DNA of 64,000 nucleotides, taken from positions 1 through 64,000 of the forward strand of contig NZ_LLXV01000038.1 of NCBI RefSeq assembly GCF_001431665.1. Direction: 5' to 3'. Both the position numbers and the translations under genes were made by a program. Positions within the stretch are counted from its first letter, which is position 1. The number at the start of each line of letters is the position of its first letter. A model generated the notes under the pieces. The model did no database searches and had not been told where the DNA came from. It was given only the letters and a program-made list of their open reading frames with translations. Below are positions 15,933 through 27,985 of this stretch, one piece after another. The DNA is from Stenotrophomonas beteli. GTDB lineage: Bacteria; Pseudomonadota; Gammaproteobacteria; Xanthomonadales; Xanthomonadaceae.

Positions 15933-17696
15933 TCAAGCCGGCAGGCAATGCTCGACGATCAGCTGGATGGCGCTGCCGCCGCGATAGTCATCGCAGGCCA
16001 GCCGGTAGGCCAGGTGCACATGGCGGCTCGGCGCATTGCCGTGCCAGCCGCCGAAATGGATCGCATTGATCGTGCCGGGTACGCCCGGCAGCCGCAGTTC
16101 CAGCTTCAGATGGCGCTCTTTCAGAACGCGCCAGTTGGCCACTTCGAAATGGCCGTCGAACAGCGGTTCCGGGAAGCCCTGCCCCCATGGACCGGCCAGG
16201 CGCAGCGCATCGGCATGGCGATGATCGAGCTCATCCGCCGCCAGTTCGCCGTCGCTCAGCACCTGCTGCTGAAGCGCTGCCGGATCAAGCATTTCCAGCA
16301 CGACGGCGACAAAGGCGGCCTTGAACTCCTCAAGATGATCCAGGCGCAGGCTGAGGCCGGCCGCCATGGCGTGGCCGCCGAAGCGCTCGATCAGGCCCGG
16401 GTGGCGTGCATCGACCAGCGCCAGTGCGTCACGGATGTGCAGGCCGGGGATCGAACGGGCCGAACCACGCAGGGTACCGGCGCCGGGTTCGGCCGGGGCG
16501 AAGGCGATCACCGGGCGATGCAGGCGATCCTTCATCTTCGAAGCGACCAGGCCGACCACACCGGGATGCCAGTCGGCATCGAACAGGCAGGCCGCCACCG
16601 GTCGCTGGCCGGCCATGTCCAGTACCACGCGGGTCAATGCCTGCTCGGCGTCATCGGTCATCGACTGCTGCACCGCGCGCCGTTCCGAATTGATCTGCTC
16701 CAGCGTCTGCGCGATCTCGCGCGCCTGGCGCGGATCTTCGGTCAGCAGCAGCGCGATGCCCAGCGCCATGTCTTCCAACCGGCCCGCCGCGTTCAGGCGC
16801 GGGCCGAGTGCGAAGCCGATATCGGCAGCCGTCAGTCGTGCGGCATCACGGCCGCTGGCTTCGATCAGTGCACGCAGGCCGACACAGCCCTGTCCTGCGC
16901 GCAGGCGGCGCAGGCCCGCGCTGACCAGCGCCCGGTTGTTCGCATCCAGCGCCACCAGGTCGGCGACGGTGCCGACCGCCACCAGGTCCAGCAGCGTGGT
17001 CAGGTCCGGCCCCTTGCCATCGGCAAAGACGCCGGCCTCGCGCATCTGCCGGCGCAGCGCCATCAGCACGTAGAAGATCACGCCGACACCGGCCAGCGAC
17101 TTGCTGGGGAAAGCATCGCCGTCGAGATTGGGATCGACGATCACGTCGGCCGGCGGCAGCTGCGGTCCGGGAAGGTGGTGGTCGGTGACCAGTACCTGCC
17201 AACCTCGCGCCTTGGCCGCGGTCACGCCCGCGTGGCAGGCGATGCCATGGTCGACGGTGACCAGCAGGTCCGGCTGCAGCGCGGCCAGTTCCTCCACCAG
17301 GGAAGGTGACAAGCCGTAGCCGTGCACCATGCGGTTCGGCACCGCGTGGAAGACGTGTTGCGCGCCGAGCATGCGCAGGCCACGCACACCGACCGCACAG
17401 GCGGTGGCGCCATCGCAGTCGAAATCGCCGACCACCAGGATGCGCTTGTCGTTGGCGATCGCCTCGATCAGCAGGCCCACGGCAGCATCGATGCCGGTCA
17501 GCAGCTCGGGGGCATGCAGATTGCCCAGTTTCGGCAGTGCCAGCTCCGGCGTACCTGCGCCACGGCTGGCATAGAGTCGCGCCAGCAGCGGCAGCGTGCC
17601 CTCCGGCCAGCTGCCGGGCACGACCGCATCGCGGCGGCGGATCATCGGCGTATCGGAGGAGGAGTGCGCAGCATCGGCGGCAAGGGACATCGGCAT
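15933..17696 (-). CDS. recJ: single-stranded-DNA-specific exonuclease RecJ
   Basis: RecJ degrades single-stranded DNA 5' to 3' in recombination, mismatch and base-excision repair. The DHH phosphoesterase core is intact: VVGDFDCDGATA (motif I), LVTVDHGIACHAG, LVTDHHLPG with the DHH triad, and LDLVAVGTVADLV. The DHHA1 part follows with FGGHAMAAGLSLR near the last third, and then the OB-like C-terminus. The length of 587 residues suits the family. The start is uncertain among ATG 17696, 17690 and 17645, none having a strong ribosome binding site. Confidence 0.95.
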   Translation of the reverse strand: MPMSLAADAAHSSSDTPMIRRRDAVVPGSWPEGTLPLLARLYASRGAGTPELALPKLGNLHAPELLTGIDAAVGLLIEAIANDKRILVVGDFDCDGATACAVGVRGLRMLGAQHVFHAVPNRMVHGYGLSPSLVEELAALQPDLLVTVDHGIACHAGVTAAKARGWQVLVTDHHLPGPQLPPADVIVDPNLDGDAFPSKSLAGVGVIFYVLMALRRQMREAGVFADGKGPDLTTLLDLVAVGTVADLVALDANNRALVSAGLRRLRAGQGCVGLRALIEASGRDAARLTAADIGFALGPRLNAAGRLEDMALGIALLLTEDPRQAREIAQTLEQINSERRAVQQSMTDDAEQALTRVVLDMAGQRPVAACLFDADWHPGVVGLVASKMKDRLHRPVIAFAPAEPGAGTLRGSARSIPGLHIRDALALVDARHPGLIERFGGHAMAAGLSLRLDHLEEFKAAFVAVVLEMLDPAALQQQVLSDGELAADELDHRHADALRLAGPWGQGFPEPLFDGHFEVANWRVLKERHLKLELRLPGVPGTINAIHFGGWHGNAPSRHVHLAYRLACDDYRGGSAIQLIVEHCLPA

Positions 17697-17865
17697 CGCC
17701 GGATTACGGAAGACCCGCGCATGATACCCCGCCCGGCTTGCCGGGCTCTCCCGATACCTGGGGGGCTCGCGCGGCTGCGCAATGGCGAGGATGGCGAAAG
17801 CCCGACGCCGACCGGAGGGCTGCGCCTGCGCCTGAGCGGTATCGCCGTACCAGGCGACCTTTGTC

Positions 17866-18066
17866 ACCCACCCGGCCGAAGATTCTGACCGCGATGACGC
17901 TACGCTGCGAGGCCGTTACCGAGGCCGCGGTGTCGGCGATTGCATCTCCGCCAATGACTGGGTGTGGGACGGGGAGCGCTTCGTGAAGAGCAGCGAGTTC
18001 ACGACGGGCCAGTGTCGCAGCGTGGCGGGCGGGCATTGGCGGCTGCCGACGGTGGTCAGCAAGGTT
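17866..18066 (+). pseudogene. decayed DUF1176 C-terminal fragment
   Basis: In frame from about 17866 the plus strand reads RGRGVGDCISANDWVWDGERF and then GGHWRLPTVVSKV, which matches the end of the intact DUF1176 protein at 14843-15883 (GRGLGDCGWTAEWGWDGRRF and MPTVVSKIQ). No N-terminal part or proper start exists, and the frame runs on without its stop into repeats and the opposite-strand gene. It is a remnant of a second copy, in the same orientation, on the other side of recJ. Confidence 0.75.
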
Positions 18067-18087
18067 CGTGAGGCGCCGCTACCTGCG

Positions 18088-18113
18088 GTAGTGCCGGCCG
18101 CTGGCCGGCAACC
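18088..18113. repeat. GTAG-headed palindromic repeat (SMAG-like)
   Basis: GTAG is followed by the inverted pair TGCCGGCC / GGCCGGCA around a 3-base loop. This is the shape of the SMAG (Stenotrophomonas GTAG) extragenic REP family. Confidence 0.6.
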
Positions 18114-18126
18114 CCGGCAAACCCTG

Positions 18127-18167
18127 GGGGTCAGAGCCGTTTTCCGATGTAAAACGGATCCGACCCC
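18127..18167. repeat. GGGGTC..GACCCC palindrome
   Basis: An imperfect hairpin: GGGGTCAGAGCCGTTTTCC, a short loop, then AAAACGGATCCGACCCC. Related copies occur at 24323-24414 and 63336-63376. It sits just past the stop of the neighbouring minus-strand gene, where it could act as a terminator or mRNA-stabilising hairpin. Confidence 0.7.
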
Positions 18168-18183
18168 GATCGGTCGACCCCGA

Positions 18184-19101
18184 TCAGTCGTGCAGCTGGC
18201 GCGGCTTCTTCCAGAACTGCCAGCGCTGGCCGCGGTCCAGCTGGAACTGCAGGCCGTCCTCGAAATCCAGCACCAGCCGCTGCAGCTCGCCACGCTTCAG
18301 CGCGGCCAGCAGCGGACGGATCGCATCGTTGCCCAATTGCTGCAATGAACGCAGCTGGCGCAGGTCGACCAGTGCGTCCACCGCCTGCTCGCCATCCACG
18401 GCTACACCTGCAGCCTGGGCCAGGCCCTGCAGCAGTGCATCGCGGCTGCGCACCTGCGCGTGCCCGGTGCTGACCGACACCGGCATCACGCCACCGCCCC
18501 AGAACCACAGCGAATTGATCGGCTGCTGCCCCTGCGCGGCGCGCTGCTGGTTCCAGGAGTGGTTGTGCAGCAGCACCTGCGCCTCGGTCATCAGCGCGCG
18601 CCAGCGACGGCCGCCCTCGCCTTCCGGCAGGTGCGAGAACAGGTCATCGCCCAGCACCTCGTCGGGGCTGTCGAAGTCCGGCAACGCCAGGTCGATCGGC
18701 AGGCGCAGGTACCAGCGCGAAGGATCGGGTGCATCAAGCACAAAGCCGGCATCGGCGAACAACGGCTGCAGCACCGGCAGCAACGCCAGGCTGTCGGCCA
18801 GGGTCGGCCGCAGCGTTTCGCCGTAGGCCATCATCCGCGCACCGTGCATGTCCGGCACCATGCAGGCCGGATCGGCACGCAGCCAGCAGGCGCCAGCGGC
18901 ATCGCCGACGTCGCGCTGGCGGGTCAATGCGGCCACCGGCCAATGCGGCGCGGCAACCGTGAAATGGCGCGTCAGCTGCGCGCGTTCGCCCGGTGCGACC
19001 TGCACCGTGGTGGCACGGCCGAGCGCACGTGCCACATCGTCCGGCAGCGCAGCCGCGGCAAAGCGGCTGCGTGCAGGCAACAGCAGGGTCGCCGTCGCCA
19101 C
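18184..19101 (-). CDS. conserved COG4255-type protein (often labelled phosphoglycerate mutase)
   Basis: The 305-residue product contains the hallmark NSLWFWGGGVMP near 200, preceded by LMTEAQVLLHNHSWNQQRAAQG. These fit a conserved family seen in Xanthomonadaceae and other proteobacteria that is sometimes annotated as a cofactor-independent phosphoglycerate mutase regulatory protein. The sequence shows no alkaline-phosphatase-type metal motifs, so I do not claim that activity. It follows greA by 4 bases and may be co-transcribed with carA-carB-greA. Confidence 0.6.
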   Translation of the reverse strand: MATATLLLPARSRFAAAALPDDVARALGRATTVQVAPGERAQLTRHFTVAAPHWPVAALTRQRDVGDAAGACWLRADPACMVPDMHGARMMAYGETLRPTLADSLALLPVLQPLFADAGFVLDAPDPSRWYLRLPIDLALPDFDSPDEVLGDDLFSHLPEGEGGRRWRALMTEAQVLLHNHSWNQQRAAQGQQPINSLWFWGGGVMPVSVSTGHAQVRSRDALLQGLAQAAGVAVDGEQAVDALVDLRQLRSLQQLGNDAIRPLLAALKRGELQRLVLDFEDGLQFQLDRGQRWQFWKKPRQLHD

Positions 19102-19105
19102 GTGG

Positions 19106-19578
19106 TCAGTCCACGTAGCTGACGCTGACGATCTCGTACTCGCGCTGGCCGGCCGGGGCGTCGATCACGATCGAATCGCCTTCCAGCTTGCCGATCATCG
19201 CGCGCGCCACCGGCGAAGAAATGGCGATCAGGCCCAGCTTGATGTCCGCTTCCAGGTCACCGACGATCTGGTACTTCTTCTCTTCGTCGGTTTCCACGTC
19301 GGCCAGGGTCACGCTGGCGCCGAACACCACCTTCGAACCGGCGTTGAGCTTGCTCACGTCGATGATCTCGGCGTGCGACAGCTCGCCTTCCAGCTGCTTG
19401 ATGCGGCCTTCGATGAAGCCCTGTTCCTCGCGCGCGGCGTGGTACTCGGCGTTCTCCTTAAGGTCGCCGTGCTCGCGTGCTTCGGCGATGGCGGCGATCA
19501 CCTTCGGGCGCTTGACCGACTTCAGGTGATCCAGTTCATCGCGCAGACGCTGCGCGCCCTTCATCGTGATGGGGGCTC

Positions 19579-19582
<4 letters not shown>
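19106..19582 (-). CDS. greA: transcription elongation factor GreA
   Basis: GreA rescues backtracked RNA polymerase by stimulating transcript cleavage. The 158-residue length is standard. The N-terminal coiled coil begins [15 protein letters not shown] and carries the acidic tip in [17 protein letters not shown], whose DLKEN residues enter the polymerase secondary channel. The C-terminal FKBP-like lobe contains the conserved [12 protein letters not shown]. The start overlaps the carB stop by 4 bases (ATGA), so translation is coupled to carB. Confidence 0.97.
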
Positions 19583-22821
<3,239 letters not shown>

Positions 22822-22968
22822 TTTCTTCTCTAAGTCAGTACAGCGTGACAAGGGGGAGTGATCGCACGCTGTCGATCAGGAATCTCGATCCGCAGCGCCG
22901 CGCCAGGGGCAGCAGCGATGCGGGGTTTACGGTCCATCGCGACGCCACCGGGGCCGGCGGCGTACTGA

Positions 22969-24096
22969 TCAGGCCTTGGCCTGCTCCATCAGCGCCACGA
23001 AGCGGTCGAACAGCGGACCGACATCGGTCGGGCCCGGCGACGCTTCCGGGTGGCCCTGGAACGAGAAGGCCGGCACGTCGGTGCGGGCCACACCCTGGTT
23101 GGTGCCGTCGAACAGCGAACGGTGGGTCACGCGCAGGGTCGGCGGCAGGGTCGCTTCATCGATCGCGAAACCGTGGTTCTGCGAGGTGATCATCACCCGG
23201 CCGCTGTCCAGGTCCTGCACCGGGTGGTTGGCACCGTGGTGGCCGTGGCCCATCTTCATGGTCTGCGCGCCCGAGGCCAGGCCCAGCAGCTGATGGCCCA
23301 GGCAGATGCCGAAGGTCGGAATCTTCACGTCGATGAAGGCCTTGATCGCCTCGATGGCGTAGTCGCACGGCTCCGGGTCACCCGGGCCGTTGGACAGGAA
23401 CACGCCGTCCGGCTTCAGCGCCAGCACTTCGGCGGCCGGGGTCTGCGCCGGCACCACGGTCACTTCGCAGCCGCGCTCGGCCAGCATGCGCAGGATGTTG
23501 GTCTTCACGCCGAAGTCGTAGGCCACGACCTTGTATTTGGCCGGCACGCTGACGAAGGCATTGGCATCCAGGTCCAGCTGGCCCTCGGTCCAGGTGTAGG
23601 TCTTCTCGGTAGTGACGACCTTGGCCAGATCCATGCCCTTCAGCCCCGGGAACTTGCGGGCCGCTTCCAGCGCCTTTTCCACGTCGATGTCGCCGGCCAT
23701 CAGCGCACCGTTCTGCGCGCCCTTCTCGCGCAGGATGCGGGTCAGCTTGCGGGTGTCGATGCCGGCGATGGCGACCACGCCACGCTGGATCAGCCAGTCC
23801 TGCAGCGACACCTGGCTGCGCCAGTTGCTGGGGCGGCGCGGCACGTCGCGCACGATCAGGCCGGCCGACCACACCTTGGACGCTTCATTGTCCTGGTCGG
23901 TCATGCCGGTGTTGCCGATATGCGGATAGGTCAGCGTGACCATCTGCCGGGCGTAGGACGGGTCGGTCAGCACTTCCTGGTAACCGGTCATGGCGGTGTT
24001 GAACACCACTTCACCGACGGACAGGCCGGGCGCGCCTACGGATTCGCCCTCGAATACGGTGCCGTCTTCGAGGACGAGGATTGCGGCTTGGGTCAC
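22969..24096 (-). CDS. carA: carbamoyl-phosphate synthase small subunit
   Basis: CarA is the glutamine amidotransferase subunit that hydrolyses glutamine and channels ammonia to CarB. The 375-residue product has the CPSase small-chain N-domain ([33 protein letters not shown]) and a class I GATase domain with the nucleophile in [11 protein letters not shown] and the His/Glu pair in [13 protein letters not shown]. Start is GTG 24096. It heads the carA-carB-greA run. Confidence 0.97.
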   Translation of the reverse strand: MTQAAILVLEDGTVFEGESVGAPGLSVGEVVFNTAMTGYQEVLTDPSYARQMVTLTYPHIGNTGMTDQDNEASKVWSAGLIVRDVPRRPSNWRSQVSLQDWLIQRGVVAIAGIDTRKLTRILREKGAQNGALMAGDIDVEKALEAARKFPGLKGMDLAKVVTTEKTYTWTEGQLDLDANAFVSVPAKYKVVAYDFGVKTNILRMLAERGCEVTVVPAQTPAAEVLALKPDGVFLSNGPGDPEPCDYAIEAIKAFIDVKIPTFGICLGHQLLGLASGAQTMKMGHGHHGANHPVQDLDSGRVMITSQNHGFAIDEATLPPTLRVTHRSLFDGTNQGVARTDVPAFSFQGHPEASPGPTDVGPLFDRFVALMEQAKA

Positions 24097-24322
24097 GGAA
24101 ATCTCACTTTGGCTACCGAGGGGGTGCCGAAGTCACGCCTGTGCTTCACGGAAATCCGGTTGCAAAAAAGCGCGGACGTACGGTTCAGGACCGGTCCGGC
24201 TTTGGTGATTCGGCGAGTGCGAATTGTAGCGCTGCCGGGGCGCTCGCGCCAGCGGTTATCGCACTTCATGAACAGGCGATTGCGCATTCATTTCAATCCG
24301 GCGGCGTATGCGGGCCGGAGGC

Positions 24323-24414
24323 GGGGTCGGATCCTTCCCGAATGGGAAAGGCTCTGACCCCAGGCGCCCTCGGATGGGGTCAGAGCCCTTTCCGCTGGAA
24401 AGGGATCCGACCCC
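24323..24414. repeat. two inverted GGGGTC palindromes between carA and dapB
   Basis: Two 39-base palindromes (24323-24361 and 24376-24414), each running from GGGGTC to GACCCC, lie in opposite orientation: the first has GGATCC then GGCTCTGACCCC, the second GGGGTCAGAGCC then GGATCCGACCCC. They follow the dapB stop on the minus strand and could form terminators, or a cruciform as a pair. Confidence 0.75.
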
Positions 24415-24429
24415 AGGAATCGGCCCGCC

Positions 24430-25149
24430 TTAGGCCAGCAGATCCCTTACCCGGTAGCTGCCCGGGGCCCGGCCGTGCAGCTGGCGGGCGGCGAACAATG
24501 CGCCCCGGGCGAAGATGTCGCGGTTGGTGGCCCGGTGCACCAGCTCGATGCGCTCGCCCGGCCCGGTGAACTGGACCAGATGTTCACCCACGATGTCGCC
24601 GGCACGCAGACTGGCGTAATGCGGCTGCGCCCCGCCCCGCTGCGCCGCGGCACCCAGGGTCAGCGCGGTGCCTGACGGCGCGTCCTTCTTCTGGGTATGG
24701 TGCGATTCGACGATGTCGCAGTCCCAGCCGGCCAGCGCCTGCGCCGCGCGCTCGACCAGCTCGTCCAGCACCGCCACGCCCAGGCTGAAGTTCGAGGCCC
24801 AGACCAGCGGGATGGACGCCGCAGCGGCCTCCAGCGCCTGACGCTGGGCGCTGGAGATGCCGGTGGTGCCCGACACCAGCCCTGCACCCCGCTCCACGCA
24901 CAGCGCCAACATCGGGTCGAAGCCCTCCGGCAGGCTGAAGTCGATCGCTACGTCGAACACCGGCGCACCGGGCAGCTCGCTGGCCGCGAAGAACGGCACG
25001 CCATCGACCACGCGCTGGGCCGGCGCACGGCCGGTCACCGCCGCGACGATCTGCAGGCTATCGGGGTGTTCAGCGGCCAGCCGCAGCAGGGCCTGGCCCA
25101 TGCGCCCGGAGGCGCCGTGAATGAGCAATCGCAGGGGAGTCTGGTTCAT
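24430..25149 (-). CDS. dapB: 4-hydroxy-tetrahydrodipicolinate reductase
   Basis: DapB reduces the DapA product with NAD(P)H in lysine and diaminopimelate synthesis. The 239-residue product has the dinucleotide motif IHGASGRMGQAL, the family DFSLPEG and SGTTGIS segments, the catalytic ESHHTQKKDAPSGTAL block and the closing EHLVQFTGPGERIELVHRATNRDIFARGA read in two short parts (EHLVQFTGPGER, HRATNRDIFARGA). It is slightly shorter than the E. coli enzyme, as is usual in Xanthomonadaceae. Confidence 0.96.
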   Translation of the reverse strand: MNQTPLRLLIHGASGRMGQALLRLAAEHPDSLQIVAAVTGRAPAQRVVDGVPFFAASELPGAPVFDVAIDFSLPEGFDPMLALCVERGAGLVSGTTGISSAQRQALEAAAASIPLVWASNFSLGVAVLDELVERAAQALAGWDCDIVESHHTQKKDAPSGTALTLGAAAQRGGAQPHYASLRAGDIVGEHLVQFTGPGERIELVHRATNRDIFARGALFAARQLHGRAPGSYRVRDLLA

Positions 25150-25239
25150 GCCTGCAGGCTAGCGGCAGCACGCCCGCTCCGGCAAGCGCCATCGCTGCTA
25201 CGCTGCATGCCCTTTCATGCAATGGATGGCAGCTACCTC

Positions 25240-26001
25240 ATGCAGATCAGCGAACAGCTGGTGCTGGTCACCGGTGCCGGTCGCGGCCTTGGCCAGCACA
25301 TCGCCCGCGCGTTCGCTGCGCAGGGCGCGCGCGTCATCGTCAACTACCACCGCAGCGAAGGCCCCGCACGGGCACTGGCCGCCGAGCTGGGCGGACAGGC
25401 GATCGCGCTGCCGGCCGACGTCACCGACCGCGGCCAGGTCGATGCAATGCTGCAGCACGCGCTGGCCCACTTCGGCCAAGGTGTCACCACCGTGGTCAAC
25501 AACGCACTGGCCGCTTTCTCGTTCAATGGCGACGCCCGCGACGGTGCCGCCGATATCCGCTGGCCGGCCTTCCAGGCGCAGTTCGAGGGCAGCGTGCGCG
25601 GCGCGCTGAACACCGTGCAGGCCGCCCTGCCGGGCATGCAGGCCCGCCGCTTCGGCCGAGTGATCAACATCGGCACCAACCTGTTCCAGAACCCGGTGGT
25701 GCCCTACCACGACTACACCGCCGCCAAGGCCGCGCTGCTGTCGCTGACCCGCACCCTGTCAGGCGACCTGGGCCCGCATGGCATCACGGTAAACATGCTG
25801 TCCGGGGGCCTGCTGCGCACGACCGATGCCAGCGCCGCCACGCCTGAATCGGTGTTCGACTACATCGCCGCCAACACGCCGCTGCGCAGCGTCACCACGC
25901 CGGCCGAATTCGCCGATGCCGCGCTGTTCTTTGCCAGCCCGTGGTCGCGCGCGGTGACCGGCCAGAACCTGGTGGTCGACGGCGGGCTGGTGCGGGACTG
26001 A
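25240..26001 (+). CDS. SDR-family oxidoreductase
   Basis: The 253-residue protein is a classical short-chain dehydrogenase: TGAGRGLGQHIA for cofactor binding near residue 12, the NNALAAFS variant of the NNAG motif, and YTAAK with the catalytic Tyr and Lys near 155-159. The C-terminus VTGQNLVVDGGLV matches FabG-like reductases. The substrate is unknown. ATG 25240 was preferred over ATG 25222, which is also in frame. A MerR regulator starts 4 bases after its stop and a flavodoxin-like oxidoreductase follows, suggesting one redox-related operon. Confidence 0.88.
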   Translation: MQISEQLVLVTGAGRGLGQHIARAFAAQGARVIVNYHRSEGPARALAAELGGQAIALPADVTDRGQVDAMLQHALAHFGQGVTTVVNNALAAFSFNGDARDGAADIRWPAFQAQFEGSVRGALNTVQAALPGMQARRFGRVINIGTNLFQNPVVPYHDYTAAKAALLSLTRTLSGDLGPHGITVNMLSGGLLRTTDASAATPESVFDYIAANTPLRSVTTPAEFADAALFFASPWSRAVTGQNLVVDGGLVRD

Positions 26002-26005
26002 GCCA

Positions 26006-26398
26006 ATGCGCATTTCCGAGGTCAGCCGCCTGACCGGCGCCAGCGCCAAGGCCATCCGCCTGTACGAGGCGCGCGGTTTGTTGCCGCCGGTACCACGCGT
26101 GAACCGCTATCGCGACTACAGCGAACAGGACGTGGCCTGGGTGCAGCTGATCCGCCAGGCGTTGGCCCTGGGCATCACGCTGGCCGCGGTCTCGCGCCTG
26201 CAGGCACCCGATGGCCGGCTCGACTGGCCGGCAGTGCTGGCCCTGCTGCAGCAGCAGCGAAACCGCATTGCCAGCGAGCGGGCGCGGCTGGAGCAGGTCG
26301 ACCTCGCCCTGCAGCAGGTCAGCGATGAACTGCAGCAGTGGCTGCACTCCGGCAGCAGCGACTGCGTTCTGGCCCCCAGCGGCTGCACCGGCATTTGA
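26006..26398 (+). CDS. MerR-family transcriptional regulator
   Basis: The 130-residue product begins with the MerR winged helix: MRISEVSRLTGASAKAIRLY followed by EARGLLPP and YRDYSEQDVAWVQLIRQA. A dimerising coiled coil (LLQQQRNRIASERARLEQVDLALQQV) follows. The C-terminal tail has two cysteines (SSDCVLAPSGC), which could sense metal or oxidant, but the spacing does not match a known subclass. It lies between two oxidoreductase genes it may control. Confidence 0.9.
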   Translation: MRISEVSRLTGASAKAIRLYEARGLLPPVPRVNRYRDYSEQDVAWVQLIRQALALGITLAAVSRLQAPDGRLDWPAVLALLQQQRNRIASERARLEQVDLALQQVSDELQQWLHSGSSDCVLAPSGCTGI

Positions 26399-26453
26399 CT
26401 CTGCCCCAGGGGCAGACCGCACCCTCGCGCACTTTCCATTGCCCGAGATTGCC

Positions 26454-27035
26454 GTGTCCCGTTCCATCCTGATCCTGCTGGGCCATCCTGACCGTGAGAG
26501 CCTGTGCGGCGCCCTCGCCCAGCGCTATGCCACGGCCGCCGCGAACGCCGGCCACCGGGTGCGCCTGATCGCATTGGGCGACCTTGAATTCGACCCGGTG
26601 CTGCGCCACGGTTACCGACAGATCCAAGCACTGGAAGCCGACCTGCAGGACGCCGCTGACGCGATCGAAGCCTGCGATCACCTGGTACTGGTCTATCCCA
26701 CGTGGTGGGGCGCGATGCCGGCCCTGCTGAAGGGCTTCTTCGATCGCGTACTGCTGCCGGGCTTCGCCTTCCGCTACCGGCGCAACTCGGTGTGGTGGGA
26801 CCGGCTGCTGGCGGGGCGCAGTGCACGGGTAATCACGACCCTGGATACGCCACCCTGGTACTACCGCTGGATCTACCGCGACCCGGGCATCACCCAGATC
26901 CGCGCCCCCCTCCTGGAGTTCTGCGGCATCCGCCCGGTGCGGGTCAGCCGCGTGGGCGCGGTGCGCAGCAGTACCCCAGCGCAGCGGGAGGGTTGGCTGA
27001 GGTTGGCAGCAGAGCTGGGAGCGCGGGCCGGCTAG
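26454..27035 (+). CDS. NAD(P)H oxidoreductase with flavodoxin-like fold
   Basis: The 193-residue product, from GTG 26454, fits the Flavodoxin_2 (KefF/MdaB/NQO-like) family: ILILLGHPDRESLCGALA at the FMN-binding start, and HLVLVYPTWWGAMPALLKGFFDRVL read in two parts as LVYPTWWGAMPALLK and GFFDRVLLPGFAF. Such enzymes reduce quinones or ancillary electrophiles with two electrons. It follows the MerR gene by 55 bases. Confidence 0.85.
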   Translation: MSRSILILLGHPDRESLCGALAQRYATAAANAGHRVRLIALGDLEFDPVLRHGYRQIQALEADLQDAADAIEACDHLVLVYPTWWGAMPALLKGFFDRVLLPGFAFRYRRNSVWWDRLLAGRSARVITTLDTPPWYYRWIYRDPGITQIRAPLLEFCGIRPVRVSRVGAVRSSTPAQREGWLRLAAELGARAG

Positions 27036-27173
27036 ATCCCGCCACGGGCAAGGCGTGCGAACCAGGGTTCGCACCCACCTGAGTGCGCTCGTTGCGCGTG
27101 TCGCATTTGCCAATTGACCTGGAATCACGGCGCATCAAGGCTGTGGGCCCTTCTTCCGGCCCAGGCAGAACGC

Positions 27174-27635
27174 ATGAAATCCGCGACAGTCTTCAGCAGA
27201 TGTGCAAGGAAGACAGGCTTTGCCGGAACAACGACCACACGCTATCGGTTGCTGGACCGCGCTTCGCTTGTCATAAATCACCAGGCCGCCAGTCACGGCA
27301 GGGGCTTCTATGTGAATGCCGGGCTCTACTTTGCAGAGCTGCTTGAGCACCCGCTTGAACCGTGCGACCTCGAGAAGGCCTTCAGGTACCGCACCAGCAT
27401 TCCCACCCCCCATGTGGACTGGCGGATCGAAGAGACGCCAGGGCTGCGCCGGGTCTTCACCCAGCAGGACCTTCATGACCTGCTCGAAGCTGGCGATCGC
27501 AACGCAATGAAGCGCCTGCTGCTCAATGCCCTTGCCGACGTGGCGGGCTTCGCGGCAATCCATGGAAACCGCGCCTCGGTACGGCGGATGCAGCAGGAGG
27601 GACGCTTTCGCGCGATCATCCGCAAAGAGGTCTGA
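27174..27635 (+). CDS. DUF4304-like hypothetical protein
   Basis: From ATG 27174 the 153-residue product has a pattern seen in DUF4304 proteins: a polar first strand with RYRLLDRASLVINHQAAS, then HGRGFYVNAGLYFAELL, and a C-terminal helical part ending FRAIIRKEV. It may be soluble; nothing suggests catalysis. An upstream ATG at 27114 would add 20 residues with no family likeness. It stands alone between the redox operon and feo. Confidence 0.45.
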   Translation: MKSATVFSRCARKTGFAGTTTTRYRLLDRASLVINHQAASHGRGFYVNAGLYFAELLEHPLEPCDLEKAFRYRTSIPTPHVDWRIEETPGLRRVFTQQDLHDLLEAGDRNAMKRLLLNALADVAGFAAIHGNRASVRRMQQEGRFRAIIRKEV

Positions 27636-27654
27636 ACCCGGCCGGCGCTCGTTA

Positions 27655-27710
27655 CATCCACGCCGTGCGTGGATGAACCCCGCACGCGTGCAGACCAAGG
27701 TTCGCCCCCA
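27655..27710. repeat. short hairpin repeat near 3' end of neighbouring genes
   Basis: CATCCACG / CGTGGATG inverted pair (27655-27675), then a GCACGCGTGC palindrome. A very similar ATCCACG...CGTGGAT hairpin occurs at 63289-63307. It lies between two convergent genes and may terminate transcription. Confidence 0.45.
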
Positions 27711-27730
27711 CCAGGGCAGGAAAATCAGCG

Positions 27731-27985
27731 TCAGTGCTGCTTCGGCGGAGACGGCCCGCAGCTGTCGCAACCGCCACAGGCGCCACCACCTCCACTGGCC
27801 GGCGGCGCGACCTTGCGCCCCAGCGCCTGCAGCCAGGCCGCGCGCCCCGGCTTCAGCAGGGCCAGCGCCAGCGTCCCGCGCAGCTTGCGCACGGTGCCGG
27901 GGAACTGCTTCTTCATTACCACCCAGGCACTGACCAGCACGGCCACCGCGATGATCAGGTACTGGATCAGCAGGCCGGTATCCAT
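27731..27985 (-). CDS. small membrane protein with Cys-rich tail, third gene of the feo operon
   Basis: The 84-residue product begins with one membrane segment (LLIQYLIIAVAVLVSAWVVM), has a basic middle and ends with a glycine-rich CGGCDSCG cluster. The Cys-x-x-Cys-x-x-Cys spacing could bind iron or an Fe-S cluster. Its start shares one base with the feoB stop (TGATG), so it is co-translated with feoB. It is not the winged-helix FeoC of enterobacteria but occupies the same place. A role in ferrous-iron uptake is inferred. Confidence 0.75.
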   Translation of the reverse strand: MDTGLLIQYLIIAVAVLVSAWVVMKKQFPGTVRKLRGTLALALLKPGRAAWLQALGRKVAPPASGGGGACGGCDSCGPSPPKQH

